Counted from the first letter of the stretch, positions 44,461-53,896 are shown. The stretch is 64,000 nucleotides of DNA from Kiritimatiellia bacterium (GCA_028716365.1 JAQUPZ010000002.1:372001-436000), one strand, 5' to 3'. Program-made: numbers and translations. The notes: generated by a model from the sequence alone, not told the origin.

Positions 44461-45537
44461 ATGATCACAAGGAAATATTCTTTTTTTCATCTGGGCGTCG
44501 TAATCTGTTTAATTGGGACATTGCTTGTACCGGCAGAAGCAGCAAAGAAAAAAGCTCCGTCATCTTCCAGAGGACGGGCTCCAGTTCAAACAAATTCCCG
44601 TGACCCCTATCTCGGCGCCATCGTTGTAGATGTTGCAACCGGAAAGATCTTGTTCGAAGATAACGCCGACACAGCCGGTTACCCGGCAAGCATGGTCAAA
44701 CTCATGGACCTATTGATTCTTATTGAGAAGATTGAGAAAGGGTCCCTGAAACTCGATGACAAGATTACGGCTAATGCCGAAGTATCCAAAGTCGGGGGAT
44801 CGCAGGTTTACCTGAAAGAGCATGAAATTTTTTCCGTTGATGATCTTCTCTACGGGATGATCGTTCAATCCGGCAATGATGCGGCGACAGCCCTTGCAAT
44901 TCACGTGGCAGGATCAAAAGAAGGCTTTGTCCAGCTCATGAACGCACGGGCCACAGAATTGGGCATGAAATCAACAAAATTCTCCTCCGTCCATGGCCTT
45001 CCTCCAGCACAGGGACAACAACCTGATGTAACAACTGCACGTGACATGGCATTACTTTGCCGGGAGTTGATAAAACATCCCGACATATTTCGTTATACTT
45101 CTGCCCGTGAACGTATTTTCCGCCAGGACCCACTTTTTGTGATGCGCACACACAATCATCTCCTTGAAACACTTCCCGGATGTGACGGCCTGAAAACCGG
45201 TTATTATACGGTTGCAGGTTTTTCGATTTCAGTAACGGCAATTCGTAATGATCGCCGTGTGATCGCTGTCGTCCTCGGGAGCAACGACAGAAAGGTGCGC
45301 GACGCCAAAGCACAGGAACTTATCACATCGGCATTCATGAACCTGCCCCCTCTTCCGCCTCCAAAACCTGTCGTCACCAACATAGTTCAGGCAGTTACAA
45401 ATGCGCAGGTGAATACAACATCAGAAAAGACAGGACGTAACAAAAAGACCCGTATTGCTGTATATATAGGATTATCTCTGGTGGGAATTGCTGTGGTGAT
45501 CAGGCTGTTCAGACTTGCAGTAATAACACGTCACTGA
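44461..45537 (+). CDS. D-alanyl-D-alanine carboxypeptidase (PBP5-like)
   Basis: This serine-type carboxypeptidase trims peptidoglycan stem peptides in the periplasm. It has a signal peptide (hydrophobic 10-24), the SxxK motif S77-M-V-K80, S-G-N-D (SxN) and D-G-L-K-T-G (KTG). After the catalytic domain the tail ends in one transmembrane helix, a membrane anchor in place of the amphipathic helix of E. coli PBP5. The usual PBP5 beta-domain is absent or short. It lies between the pilus operon and the convergent PEGA gene, which it overlaps by 7 bases. Confidence 0.93.
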   Translation: MITRKYSFFHLGVVICLIGTLLVPAEAAKKKAPSSSRGRAPVQTNSRDPYLGAIVVDVATGKILFEDNADTAGYPASMVKLMDLLILIEKIEKGSLKLDDKITANAEVSKVGGSQVYLKEHEIFSVDDLLYGMIVQSGNDAATALAIHVAGSKEGFVQLMNARATELGMKSTKFSSVHGLPPAQGQQPDVTTARDMALLCRELIKHPDIFRYTSARERIFRQDPLFVMRTHNHLLETLPGCDGLKTGYYTVAGFSISVTAIRNDRRVIAVVLGSNDRKVRDAKAQELITSAFMNLPPLPPPKPVVTNIVQAVTNAQVNTTSEKTGRNKKTRIAVYIGLSLVGIAVVIRLFRLAVITRH

Positions 45538-46886
45538 CCCTGAGTGGCGGTTTTCTCCGCTCTTAACGGTAACCGCATCTTTACATCCTTTGCCGGTATT
45601 GACTTGAAAATGCCAGGCCTGATTTCAAGTTTAACATTTCCTTGCGCATCAACGTCAGTCAGAACTCCCTTGAAAACTTCGTCCGTTATCGTCCTGACTT
45701 CACAGTCAGGAATAAATCTCTGTTTCATCTGTTGATGACGAACAGCCGTCTTTTCTTTCTCAATGGTCACTTCAACCGAGGCATCGAAATACCCCTTCTT
45801 TACCAACTGGACCTGATGTGGTCCGGCAGACAGGAAATCAATAGTCAACGGTTCAGATACACGATCTGTCTCATTTGCCTTGGCGACGGTAACTCCAGAA
45901 TCTTTGCCATCCACAAGAACCTTAACACCGGCAGGTTCAGTGGTTAATTCCAAAATACCGCAGTCACGCATCAATCGGAATTCCTCTACAAGCTTCTGGT
46001 TTTTTTCGAGTTTCACCGTACGCGCAAGCGGTTCACATCCTATCAGTTCGGCCCTTATCCGGTACTCACCCGGCGTAAGGTTTGGAAGCGTTACAGGCGA
46101 CTCACCCCGGAACTGGTTTTCCACATAAACCCGCGCCTTTGCAGGAATGGTTACAACTGTCAACTCGGAAGGGATGACCTTAAGAACCGCCGTCATCTTC
46201 TCACGTTGGCCTGCCTGAAGACTCAGAACTTGTTTGTAAGGGGCATAACCATCCAGAACCATTTCCAGCTGACAATTGCCGGCTGGAATACGATCAATAA
46301 CACACGGTGTCTTACCCTTTGCTATTCCGTTCAATGTGACATCTGCACCCTGGGGCTGGGATGAGAGTTCAAGCATCGCCGAATCCGAAAAGAGGTTTAT
46401 ATCCATTTTCATCGGGGTCCTGTCCTTTATGACCAGATCAACCTCTTTTGGTGCATACCCCTGACTGCTTACCTTCAACCGATATTTTCCGAGAGGAAGG
46501 TTATGAATCAACAAGGGCGTCTTACCGCGATCGGCACCGTCAATTTGTACATCAGAACCACTAGGCGAAGAATAAACCAGCACAAGTCCAACTATTGGTT
46601 CCAGTTTCAATTCAACAGCAGTTTTTTGACCTTCAAGTAATGAAATGGAACGTCTGACTTCTTTGTAACCCTGTTTTACTGCAGTGACAAGATGATCTCC
46701 CGCCTTTAAATCACTGATTATGATCGGAGCAGGATCCTTCATGATGCCATCGCAGTAAACCACTGCCTCCGGCGGGTCGGTTACGACCCTGATCTGGCAT
46801 CCCTTTTCCTGATCATCAGACGCCATGACCACAGCGACCGCAAAAGACATGATCACAACATTAAGAATATATTTTCCAAAACGCAT
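45531..46886 (-). CDS. PEGA-repeat secreted protein
   Basis: The signal peptide (hydrophobic 9-22) is followed by four to five repeats of about 70-75 residues with the PEGA pattern (for example S-Q-P-Q-G-A-D-V, then G-K-T-P, then L-G-K-Y/G-N-C-Q-L and G-Y-A-P). PEGA domains bind surfaces or cell-wall-like ligands and often go with signalling kinases. The C-terminal end (from R-T-I-T-D-E-V-F) differs and is basic. It follows the transmembrane FHA gene by 30 bases on the same strand, so both are likely co-transcribed. Confidence 0.85.
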   Translation of the reverse strand: MRFGKYILNVVIMSFAVAVVMASDDQEKGCQIRVVTDPPEAVVYCDGIMKDPAPIIISDLKAGDHLVTAVKQGYKEVRRSISLLEGQKTAVELKLEPIVGLVLVYSSPSGSDVQIDGADRGKTPLLIHNLPLGKYRLKVSSQGYAPKEVDLVIKDRTPMKMDINLFSDSAMLELSSQPQGADVTLNGIAKGKTPCVIDRIPAGNCQLEMVLDGYAPYKQVLSLQAGQREKMTAVLKVIPSELTVVTIPAKARVYVENQFRGESPVTLPNLTPGEYRIRAELIGCEPLARTVKLEKNQKLVEEFRLMRDCGILELTTEPAGVKVLVDGKDSGVTVAKANETDRVSEPLTIDFLSAGPHQVQLVKKGYFDASVEVTIEKEKTAVRHQQMKQRFIPDCEVRTITDEVFKGVLTDVDAQGNVKLEIRPGIFKSIPAKDVKMRLPLRAEKTATQGQ

Positions 46887-46916
46887 ATTTATCCCATTGA
46901 TTCTGGAAACTTTTGA

Positions 46917-48230
46917 TTACCTCTTCTTTTCAAGATGTTTTTCAACATCAAGCAGTTTCTTCCGTGCATCCTTATTACGCTGATCATTACCGTCCGGAAT
47001 CATTTCAAGTAATATCCTCAACTCTTTCGCAGACTCTTCCCAGTCGCCCAGTTTCAGGGCACGTTCAATCCGGAAATTCTGATCATTATATCTATCCTGG
47101 AGAAGTTTCTTGCAGTCTGTAATGCTGGCAACAACATCAGGATAGAAATCAGGTTTGGGATCAACCGTTTCAAGATAAGAGTCGGCCTCGATGAAACTCT
47201 TCTGTGCCATTGAAAGGTTCCCGTACTTGATCTCGCGTTCGTCATAATACTTTTTACCAAGCATATGTGCATCTCTTGCCATTTGAATAAGCTTCGCAGG
47301 CGATGACTCCATTGCCCATAAGCCAAGTTCATTTTTACCTGCGAGTTCAATCTTTTCCCTTATAACCGCAAAACCTTCAGGTTCAACCCTGTTAATCACG
47401 CGCGTTCTATGGGTTTTTTTACCGATGGTTATTGAAAGGTCCCATTGTTCCATGATATCAGGCTGGATTCCCTGATACTCATCTGAAAGCGAAAAAAAGC
47501 CCGAATCCATAATAGTCTTGGCAAGGCTTTTTGAATATTCACTGCTCATTTGTTTCTCTTTCCTGGGATGACGGTCATTTTTTATATCATCTATTTGCAC
47601 AGATATCATATTATTGGTGGATATTTTGAGACTATAACGGAACACATTTCCTGTATTGGCCAGGACCTTTTCATATTCAAGTTCAAGGGTTTGCGCTGTA
47701 CTGGCAACAGACAAAGGTGCAATTTGCTTTGATTTACCCTTAGCAGTTAGCTTGGGAATCCAAATCGCAGCCACTGCAGCAACCGCAATCAATCCAACAA
47801 TCACAAGAAGATTTAGAGGCGACTTTGCCGGTCCCCCTTCCATTTTCTCTTTTTCAGATTTAAGACCAAGATCAACCACCGGACCAGTAGTCTTGAGAGA
47901 ATCTGTTGGACTTGCATTGGATTCTTCAACGCTATCGGAGAGAACCCTGAGGATCGTATCGCCGATTGTCACTGTATCGCCGACATTGATACGCACCTCT
48001 GTTATTGTGTTACCATTTACTATCGTACCATTAGCACTCCCAAGATCAGTAACCCACATCCCTTCGTTCGGCTTGAAAAAAAGACGGCAATGATGACGGG
48101 ACAACAGAGGATCTTCGAGGACAATGTCGTTTTTGGAGGATCTTCCCAGCCGGGCTCCATCAACAGGCACTGTAATGTTCTTTCCTTTATTCAGCCCTGC
48201 TTCAACCATCAAATGTACAGTTTTCGCCAT
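46917..48230 (-). CDS. Transmembrane FHA-domain protein
   Basis: The N-terminal FHA domain (about 20-95) has all phosphothreonine-binding residues: L-G-R-S, S-R-H-H and S-A-N-G-T. One transmembrane helix lies near residues 142-158 (L-V-I-V-G-L-I-A-V-A-A-V-A-A-I). The extracytoplasmic remainder has a beta-like domain and, at the end, helical TPR-like segments. It is therefore a membrane-spanning reader of cytoplasmic phosphorylation, a natural partner for the transmembrane kinase at 31258-34641 (inference). It precedes the PEGA gene. Confidence 0.88.
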   Translation of the reverse strand: MAKTVHLMVEAGLNKGKNITVPVDGARLGRSSKNDIVLEDPLLSRHHCRLFFKPNEGMWVTDLGSANGTIVNGNTITEVRINVGDTVTIGDTILRVLSDSVEESNASPTDSLKTTGPVVDLGLKSEKEKMEGGPAKSPLNLLVIVGLIAVAAVAAIWIPKLTAKGKSKQIAPLSVASTAQTLELEYEKVLANTGNVFRYSLKISTNNMISVQIDDIKNDRHPRKEKQMSSEYSKSLAKTIMDSGFFSLSDEYQGIQPDIMEQWDLSITIGKKTHRTRVINRVEPEGFAVIREKIELAGKNELGLWAMESSPAKLIQMARDAHMLGKKYYDEREIKYGNLSMAQKSFIEADSYLETVDPKPDFYPDVVASITDCKKLLQDRYNDQNFRIERALKLGDWEESAKELRILLEMIPDGNDQRNKDARKKLLDVEKHLEKKR

Positions 48231-48318
48231 AAAGTAATCGCCCCGATACTAGCAGTGCCATGCAAATATTGAAACCGAAAAATCGCCACTTATTCAGTGT
48301 TTTACAGATCTTCTGTAT

Positions 48319-48340
48319 GGCATGCCAAGCCGTAGCCTTT
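48319..48340 (-). repeat. Second copy of the tRNA-associated repeat block
   Basis: GGCATGCCAAGCCGTAGCCTTT on the plus strand matches the reverse complement of 14512-14532 except for two small indels. Relative to tRNA-Leu (minus strand) it is downstream and in the same orientation as the copy behind tRNA-Gly. A CGCCT-cactac-AGGCG hairpin lies nearby at 48403-48418. The rest of 48231-48423 shows no gene. Confidence 0.55.
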
Positions 48341-48423
48341 GCATATCGGCCCAAGTAGTCTTTCTTCCGCTCAACTTACCTGACCGCAACAGCCTGATCC
48401 GCCGCCTCACTACAGGCGAAGGC

Positions 48424-48509
48424 TGGTGCCGGAGGAGGGAGTTGAACCCTCATGCCCTTGCGGGCGCCAGATTTTGAGTCTGGTGCGTCTGCCATTTCGC
48501 CACCCCGGC
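48424..48509 (-). tRNA. tRNA-Leu (anticodon CAA)
   Basis: A class II tRNA with long variable arm. Acceptor GCCGGGG pairs with CTCCGGC; the anticodon stem CCAGA/TCTGG holds loop CTCAAAA, anticodon CAA, reading TTG. The T loop is TTCAACT and the 3' CCA is encoded. Length 86. Confidence 0.97.
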
Positions 48510-48573
48510 GCAAAGCAATCACCTTTCTATACCACGCCCGCCGCCCGGTCTTCAATTCATAATTCAAGGGCCA

Positions 48574-49023
48574 TCAAAGGTTTGTCATCCACCCCTGGTC
48601 TGGTTTTCCTTTTTTAAGCCATGACAAAAGAAATTTACACAATACCGCCGGCTCCAGACTTATTGAATACAGTCCTTTCAAGGAAACCCACAGAAATTCG
48701 ATATAGTTTTCGTGCGAAACTGGTTCTGTAACAGAATTCAACCCCTTAATTCTCATTTCGAAAACAAGGTTTATCTCGCAATGACGTTTCCCCTTCTGAA
48801 TAAAAGAATGCTCAACAACACCAAGGAAACGTCCGATAACAGCATTACGACCAAGTTCTTCCTTTATTTCACGGACAAGCGCAGTCTTCGCTGATTCTTC
48901 GAATTCCACATGCCCACCCGGTAGATAGGTATTTTCCGCACCTTTTGTATGGCACAAAAGCACTTTTCCCCGGTCAATAAATACACCCCTCGCCAAAATC
49001 TCTATGTGTTTCTTTTTTTTCAT
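48574..49023 (-). CDS. NUDIX hydrolase
   Basis: A 149-residue nucleoside-diphosphate-linked hydrolase. The Nudix box is complete (G-G-H-V-E-F-E-E-S ... R-E-I-K-E-E-L-G). The substrate cannot be told. It overlaps folC by 4 bases at its start. It could supply folate synthesis upstream steps (dihydroneopterin triphosphate), but this is only suggested by the neighbour. Confidence 0.9.
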   Translation of the reverse strand: MKKKKHIEILARGVFIDRGKVLLCHTKGAENTYLPGGHVEFEESAKTALVREIKEELGRNAVIGRFLGVVEHSFIQKGKRHCEINLVFEMRIKGLNSVTEPVSHENYIEFLWVSLKGLYSISLEPAVLCKFLLSWLKKGKPDQGWMTNL

Positions 49024-50321
49024 TTTTTCCTGATACCTTCCCCTACCATTTCAAGCACCTCTCCGGCAAGAAAAAGGGAACCGGCTACACATACCGCCCC
49101 TCCTGCATATTCAGCCCAGTTTTCAGCTTCACCAAATGCCTTCAGGAGAGTCGTCTCCGTTACCTCCCATCCCATTGCCCTGCCTGCAGATACGATTTGC
49201 CCCGCAGGCATGTTCCTCTCGCTCCTGACAGGAACCACCCATAGTTTCTTTACAGAAGAACCAAACGGTTTAACAAACCCGTTAACATCCTTGTCACCGC
49301 ACATTCCCACAATCAAGCCTAACGGTTTTCCGCGTAAAATACGGCGAAAAGTCTCCGCCAACACCTCGGCAGCCCCGGGATTGTGCGCACCATCAAGAAT
49401 AACCGGCGGGTCAGCTTGTAATACATGGAAACGCCCATTCCATTTTGTCGCGGCAATTCCAGCTTTGATTTTTTCCGGCTCGATCACGCCGCCAATAATG
49501 TCACCTATTACTTCCAGCGTCGTAATAACTGTGGCAAGATTTTCAACCTGGTGTTGACCCACCAGTGGTAATTTCATCGTTCCATATGAAATATTCGAAG
49601 TTTCGATACTGATCTTTTGCCCCGTTAGATCCGCAGAAATAACATTTATGGCGGCATTCTCAGCCGCGTTAAATAATGGTGAACCCCGTTCTTTCGCTAT
49701 GCGTCTGATTACCGCCAAAGCCTTTTCATCAGTCGCCCCACAAATCACTGGTTTACCAGGTTTGATGATCCCGGCTTTCTCAGAAACAATATTTTCTATA
49801 TTACTACCGAGGTACACCATATGCTCAAGGCTAACACGGGTAATAACAGAAAGAATCGGTATCACAGTATTTGTGGCGTCAAGCCTGCCTCCCATCCCTA
49901 CCTCGACAACCGCCAGGCTGACACCCTTCCGGCGGAAATACTCGAAAGCCATGGCTGTACTGCACTCAAAAAAAGTAGGTTCCCTTTTCAACTCATCAGC
50001 AACCTCTGAAGATACGCATTCTATTCGTTCAATCAATTCAACGAGATCATCATCACTGATCGGCATGCCGCCCACACAAAGCCTCTCATTAAAAGAAACA
50101 AGATGAGGTGAAGTATAAAGGCCAACCTTGTACCCTGCCGTCCGCAACACCGAATCAAGCATTGCACACACCGAGCCCTTGCCGTTTGTGCCTGCGACAT
50201 GGATTATCCCGTACGACAGCTGGGGATTTCCCAGTTTTTCAAGAAGTGTCCGTATCACATCCAGTCCCGGTTTAATCCCGAATGTTTGCCGCCGATAAAG
50301 CCTTTCAAGCGCGTCTTTCAT
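49020..50321 (-). CDS. folC: Folylpolyglutamate/dihydrofolate synthase
   Basis: A Mur-ligase-like enzyme adding glutamate to dihydropteroate or folates. It has P-loop H-V-A-G-T-N-G-K-G-S-V, the omega-loop T-S-P-H-L, S-V-I-T-R-V-S-L-E-H and L-D-G-A-H-N-P. The start at ATG 50321 is one base after the comF-like stop; longer in-frame starts overlap that gene. Length 433 is usual. Confidence 0.95.
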   Translation of the reverse strand: MKDALERLYRRQTFGIKPGLDVIRTLLEKLGNPQLSYGIIHVAGTNGKGSVCAMLDSVLRTAGYKVGLYTSPHLVSFNERLCVGGMPISDDDLVELIERIECVSSEVADELKREPTFFECSTAMAFEYFRRKGVSLAVVEVGMGGRLDATNTVIPILSVITRVSLEHMVYLGSNIENIVSEKAGIIKPGKPVICGATDEKALAVIRRIAKERGSPLFNAAENAAINVISADLTGQKISIETSNISYGTMKLPLVGQHQVENLATVITTLEVIGDIIGGVIEPEKIKAGIAATKWNGRFHVLQADPPVILDGAHNPGAAEVLAETFRRILRGKPLGLIVGMCGDKDVNGFVKPFGSSVKKLWVVPVRSERNMPAGQIVSAGRAMGWEVTETTLLKAFGEAENWAEYAGGAVCVAGSLFLAGEVLEMVGEGIRKK

Positions 50322-50322
50322 A

Positions 50323-51036
50323 TCAACCACGTGCAACCGTTACCACAAAAACACCCGCCGCTCCAGCCTCTTTAAGAATTCTTGAACACTCATCAACCGT
50401 CGCACCTGTTGTCATTACATCGTCGACTAGAAGAATCGTCCGTCCATCGATCCATTTTCTATTCAAAGGAGCAAATGCACCACGTACATTCATCCTGCGC
50501 TGGGATGCATCGAGGTCCGTCTGTGTTACTGTGTATCTTGTTCTTTCCAGACAATTTGGCAGAAAAGGCAAATCGAGCGTTCGGGCCAGTTTCCCGGCCA
50601 AAAGGCGGGACTGGTTGAACGTTCTTTCCCGTTCTTTCCTCGGATAAAGCGGCACAAAAGTAACACCGTCAAAGTAAACCTTTGAATAATGGGTGGTAAC
50701 ACATGCTGATAAAAACGGTAACAAATCCTGTACGAGGAAAGTCTGTTTGTTGTATTTCAACGACTGCAGTATGGAACAAACTGTACCGCGATATCTGACC
50801 GCCGAACGGGCCATATCAAACCCGGTTTTCTTCCGTTCACAATATGAACACAAATACTCGTGTTCAATCATTCCGTCCACAGGATCACCGCAAACGGAAC
50901 AAAATGGCCTGGAAATAACATCAAAACCGGAAAGACAGTCCCAACAGATATATCCCTGTCCCGCCCCGGTCTCAGAACCGCAGGCGGTACATGATCTGGG
51001 ATAAACAATATCAAGCAGTGTGGAAAAAAAAGACAT
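50323..51036 (-). CDS. ComF-family double-zinc-ribbon phosphoribosyltransferase-like protein
   Basis: The protein has N-terminal zinc ribbon cysteines (C-T-A-C-G ... C-W-D-C; C-S-V-C-G-D-P ... C-S-Y-C) and a C-terminal PRTase domain with the D-D-V-M-T-T-G-A-T loop. In Gram-positive Bacillus ComFC acts in DNA uptake; in other bacteria its role is unclear. Length 237. It begins 3 bases from the mtnP stop and ends just ahead of folC, so it is in the same run. Confidence 0.9.
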   Translation of the reverse strand: MSFFSTLLDIVYPRSCTACGSETGAGQGYICWDCLSGFDVISRPFCSVCGDPVDGMIEHEYLCSYCERKKTGFDMARSAVRYRGTVCSILQSLKYNKQTFLVQDLLPFLSACVTTHYSKVYFDGVTFVPLYPRKERERTFNQSRLLAGKLARTLDLPFLPNCLERTRYTVTQTDLDASQRRMNVRGAFAPLNRKWIDGRTILLVDDVMTTGATVDECSRILKEAGAAGVFVVTVARG

Positions 51037-51039
51037 GCA

Positions 51040-51921
51040 TCACAAATACTTGCCAATAATTAAATCGAGGGCCTTTTTCGTTTTACGAGGGATCATGTTC
51101 TTATTCGTAACGATCGCATCCTTCAACGCATCCTGACATCCACATGTTCTTTTGCCCCTGCTTATTATGGGAATCAATTCCCGGATAATAGCTTTAACCA
51201 AAATCGTATTGGCCACAAGGTGTGCGACAACCATCTCAACGGATACAGGTTTTTTTGACTCATGCCAGCAATCATAATCCGTCACCATTGCCATGGCCTG
51301 ATAGCATATCCCGGCTTCACGGCACAACTTGGCTTCAGCAAGGCTGGTCATTCCTACAACATCAAAACCCAATTTCCTGTTGACCAAAGACTCTGCCTTT
51401 GTGGAAAAAGCCGGTCCTTCTATATTGACATAGGTTCCACCTTCACGAACCTTTACCTTCGGTTTCTTACCGTTTTTTTTCACAACTCTTTTTGCACATG
51501 CGGCAATTACCCTGCGAAGTCCGGAACATGCGGGCTCAGAAAATGCAATATGACCGACAATTCCGTTTCCAAAAAAAGTATGCTGTGCTGAATTTTTGGT
51601 ACGGTCGTAATACTGATCCGGAAGCACAATGTCGCCAGGAGAAAGTTCTTCCATAAGACTTCCTACAGCGCTGACAGAAATAATTCTTTCGACACCAAGT
51701 ATTTTGAACCCGAATATATTAGCCCTGTAGTTGATTTCACTTGGCATGAAGCGATGACCGTGACCGTGTCGCGGAAGGAAACACACCTCATAGCCCCCCA
51801 GTTTGCCACAGGTATAGTAATCAGAAGGTTTCCCAAAAGGTGTTTGTAACACCTTCTTGGAAACATCAGTCAAACCTTCCATATCATACAAACCGCTACC
51901 CCCGATAATCCCTGTCTTCAT
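51040..51921 (-). CDS. mtnP: S-methyl-5'-thioadenosine phosphorylase
   Basis: A purine nucleoside phosphorylase-family enzyme that splits methylthioadenosine for methionine salvage. I-I-G-G-S-G-L-Y-D, R-H-G-H-G-H and G-P-A-F-S-T-K-A-E are seen; T-D-Y-D-C-W matches the family D-D/C-W segment. Length 293. It overlaps the LpxL-like gene by 4 bases and complements mtnA at 30142. Confidence 0.93.
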   Translation of the reverse strand: MKTGIIGGSGLYDMEGLTDVSKKVLQTPFGKPSDYYTCGKLGGYEVCFLPRHGHGHRFMPSEINYRANIFGFKILGVERIISVSAVGSLMEELSPGDIVLPDQYYDRTKNSAQHTFFGNGIVGHIAFSEPACSGLRRVIAACAKRVVKKNGKKPKVKVREGGTYVNIEGPAFSTKAESLVNRKLGFDVVGMTSLAEAKLCREAGICYQAMAMVTDYDCWHESKKPVSVEMVVAHLVANTILVKAIIRELIPIISRGKRTCGCQDALKDAIVTNKNMIPRKTKKALDLIIGKYL

Positions 51922-52865
51922 TTTGAATTCTGCCTTTCATATTTATGAGCATAAAAAGGATATTTTTCCGCTGGAGCACCAGGCGGAATTACTTTCCAGC
52001 GTTTATACATCCATAACCACTGGCCAGGCATCCTTCTGATTGCTTCTTCTATTGACTTTGCGACAGCCTGGGTAATTTCAACCTCTGAGGTTTTATCCTT
52101 CTCAATTTTTATTGGATCCATTGCGTAAGCCACATAACGCAATCCATTATCTTCGGCTTTACAGAACGCCGGAACGATATCGGAACCCGACCATGAGGCC
52201 AGAGCATAAGCCGCCCTGGAAACCGGGACAGGAAGTCCGAAAAAATTCACAAAAATTCCACCTTCTTCAGGTAAAGTATTCTGGTCCATTAGCAAGGCCG
52301 TTCTCCCGCCCTGTTTAAGCAGTTTCGCAAGAGTCCTGATTCCTCCACTTCTTTCTGCCAGTCCCTGGCCTGTACGTTTTCTCCATCGCCTTAAAATCCA
52401 GTCGACAAAGGCATTATCAAGCGGAGTTGCAATAGCCAGCGGTCCTTTTCCAAGAAGTGCCGCGGCCTGTCCCATGGCTTCCCAGTTACCGTAGTGTGCA
52501 GTGGCAGCAACAACCGGAGCTCTGTCAAAATAATTACGAAAAGAAGGATCAAAACTCAGATAAGCCGGGATCCTTTTACTGCCAAAAACACTGAACCAGA
52601 ACAAATCCAGAACAACCAAAGTAAACGTTTTAAACGAATCCCTGACAATTATCTCTTTCTGTTGAATTGAAATGGAATTCCCAAATGCCACATCGACATT
52701 TGCCATGGCTATACGACGGAGTTTACCGCATGTAAGGAAACCAATATTACCAAGCCAGTGGGATAATTTTACAATAATAATCCTGGGGAAGAAAGGTATC
52801 AGAACCAAACCTGCACAAACCAGTATTGCTTCTCCGACCTTCCTGATTTGTCGCCATTTTTTCAT
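51918..52865 (-). CDS. LpxL/HtrB-like lipid A acyltransferase
   Basis: A membrane-bound acyltransferase of 315 residues, with an N-terminal hydrophobic anchor and H-Y-G-N-W-E giving the H-x4-E catalytic motif, followed by D-Q-N-T-L-P-E-E-G and M-P-G-Q-W-L-W. It adds secondary acyl chains to lipid A in related bacteria, which supports an outer membrane. Acyl choice cannot be read. Confidence 0.9.
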   Translation of the reverse strand: MKKWRQIRKVGEAILVCAGLVLIPFFPRIIIVKLSHWLGNIGFLTCGKLRRIAMANVDVAFGNSISIQQKEIIVRDSFKTFTLVVLDLFWFSVFGSKRIPAYLSFDPSFRNYFDRAPVVAATAHYGNWEAMGQAAALLGKGPLAIATPLDNAFVDWILRRWRKRTGQGLAERSGGIRTLAKLLKQGGRTALLMDQNTLPEEGGIFVNFFGLPVPVSRAAYALASWSGSDIVPAFCKAEDNGLRYVAYAMDPIKIEKDKTSEVEITQAVAKSIEEAIRRMPGQWLWMYKRWKVIPPGAPAEKYPFYAHKYERQNSK

Positions 52866-52989
52866 ACTGAGTCATTCAGAAACCGGACAACTAAGGGCTC
52901 CTGCCTCGGAGTGACAACTTCACACTGTTCATCCCTCTGGTCGGAACTACAGAGGACATATTTCTCGATACTGCACTTCAAGAGAAACA

Positions 52990-53065
52990 TGGTGAGCCGC
53001 GCCGGAATCGAACCGGCGACCCGCACATTAAAAGTGTGCTGCTCTACCAGCTGAGCTAGCGGCCC
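52990..53065 (-). tRNA. tRNA-Lys (anticodon TTT)
   Basis: Acceptor GGGCCGC/GCGGCTC, D arm GCTC/GAGC, anticodon stem GCACA/TGTGC with loop CTTTTAA (anticodon TTT), T arm GCCGG with TTCGATT loop, encoded CCA. The flanks 52866-52989 and 53066-53158 have no gene; one CCTCTG/CAGAGG hairpin (about 52940-52962) follows the tRNA without a T-run. Confidence 0.97.
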
Positions 53066-53158
53066 ACAAATGACGGGGAAATCTAGGCAAAACATTTCGA
53101 CATGTCAAACTTGAACCCCTTCAGACTCAAGAAATTTATGGGTTCAGGATACTGACTG

Positions 53159-53884
53159 TTAGTGCCTTTTTTTATGCCTTTCAATGCAAGAAAGAGCTTC
53201 AGATGCTGCCTGAGCCTCGGCTTCCTGTTTGTTACGCCCTCTTCCCACCCCCGTAATCCCGTCATCAAGGATTACTTCAACAGTAAATATTGTAGCGTGC
53301 GGAGGCCCTTCCTTGCTGATTATCCGATAATGGGGACTGCACTTCCACTTTCGCTGAGAAAGCTCCTGAAGCTTGCCCTTGGGATTCCCTTCCCATACAT
53401 CCCCACTCAAATTCTCCAGCATTGGTACAAACAACCGGTCAAATATCTTCTGAACAGCCTTCAACCCTCCATCCAGATATGCAGCGCCGATAACCGATTC
53501 AAGTGCATCTGCCAGATTTGATTCTCTTTTTCTTCCACCCGAATTTTCTTCACCTTTCCCCATTTTTATATGCGCGCCAAGATCAATTGACCGTGCGATT
53601 TCAGCCAGTACCTGCCCGTTGGTTGTCTGACTACGAAAAGATGTAAGGTCACCCTCATCACTTTCGTTATGCTTTTCATATAGATGTGCAGCCGTCGCGA
53701 AGCCAAGAACAGCATCGCCAAGAAATTCCATTCGCTGGTTGTCACTTGTTATTCCGGAATTCTCAAACCTGAATGAACGGTGCATGAGAGCAGTCTCAAG
53801 CAGATTAATCCTGCGGAAATCGTACCCAATGCTTTTTTCTAATTCTTTGAAAGGATTTTTCCGTCTTCTTAACGACAACAACAT
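53159..53884 (-). CDS. rnc: Ribonuclease III
   Basis: A double-strand-specific endonuclease for rRNA and mRNA processing. The catalytic domain has N-Q-R-M-E-F-L-G-D-A-V-L-G (signature) and A-L-E-S-V-I-G-A-A-Y-L-D-G, and the C-terminal dsRBD starts near G-K-L-Q-E-L. The start at ATG 53884 is chosen because AGGAGGTG lies just ahead. The xerD stop overlaps this leader by a few bases. Length 241. Confidence 0.95.
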   Translation of the reverse strand: MLLSLRRRKNPFKELEKSIGYDFRRINLLETALMHRSFRFENSGITSDNQRMEFLGDAVLGFATAAHLYEKHNESDEGDLTSFRSQTTNGQVLAEIARSIDLGAHIKMGKGEENSGGRKRESNLADALESVIGAAYLDGGLKAVQKIFDRLFVPMLENLSGDVWEGNPKGKLQELSQRKWKCSPHYRIISKEGPPHATIFTVEVILDDGITGVGRGRNKQEAEAQAASEALSCIERHKKRH

Positions 53885-53888
53885 ATGA

Positions 53889-53896
53889 CACCTCCT
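53889..53896 (-). promoter_or_regulatory. Shine-Dalgarno deciding the rnc start
   Basis: AGGAGGTG read on the minus strand lies 4 bases before ATG 53884 and overlaps the last codons of xerD, so rnc is translated from within the xerD message. It rules out the in-frame ATG at 53899. Confidence 0.65.

Noticed and set aside
48376-48567. ORF with R-G-G-E-M-A-D-A-P-D-S-K-S-G-A across tRNA-Leu
   Set aside because: Translation of the tRNA-Leu gene itself; the cloverleaf with encoded CCA is conclusive.
52938-52962. CCTCTG/CAGAGG hairpin after tRNA-Lys as a terminator
   Set aside because: No T-run follows on the tRNA strand, so rho-independent termination is not supported.
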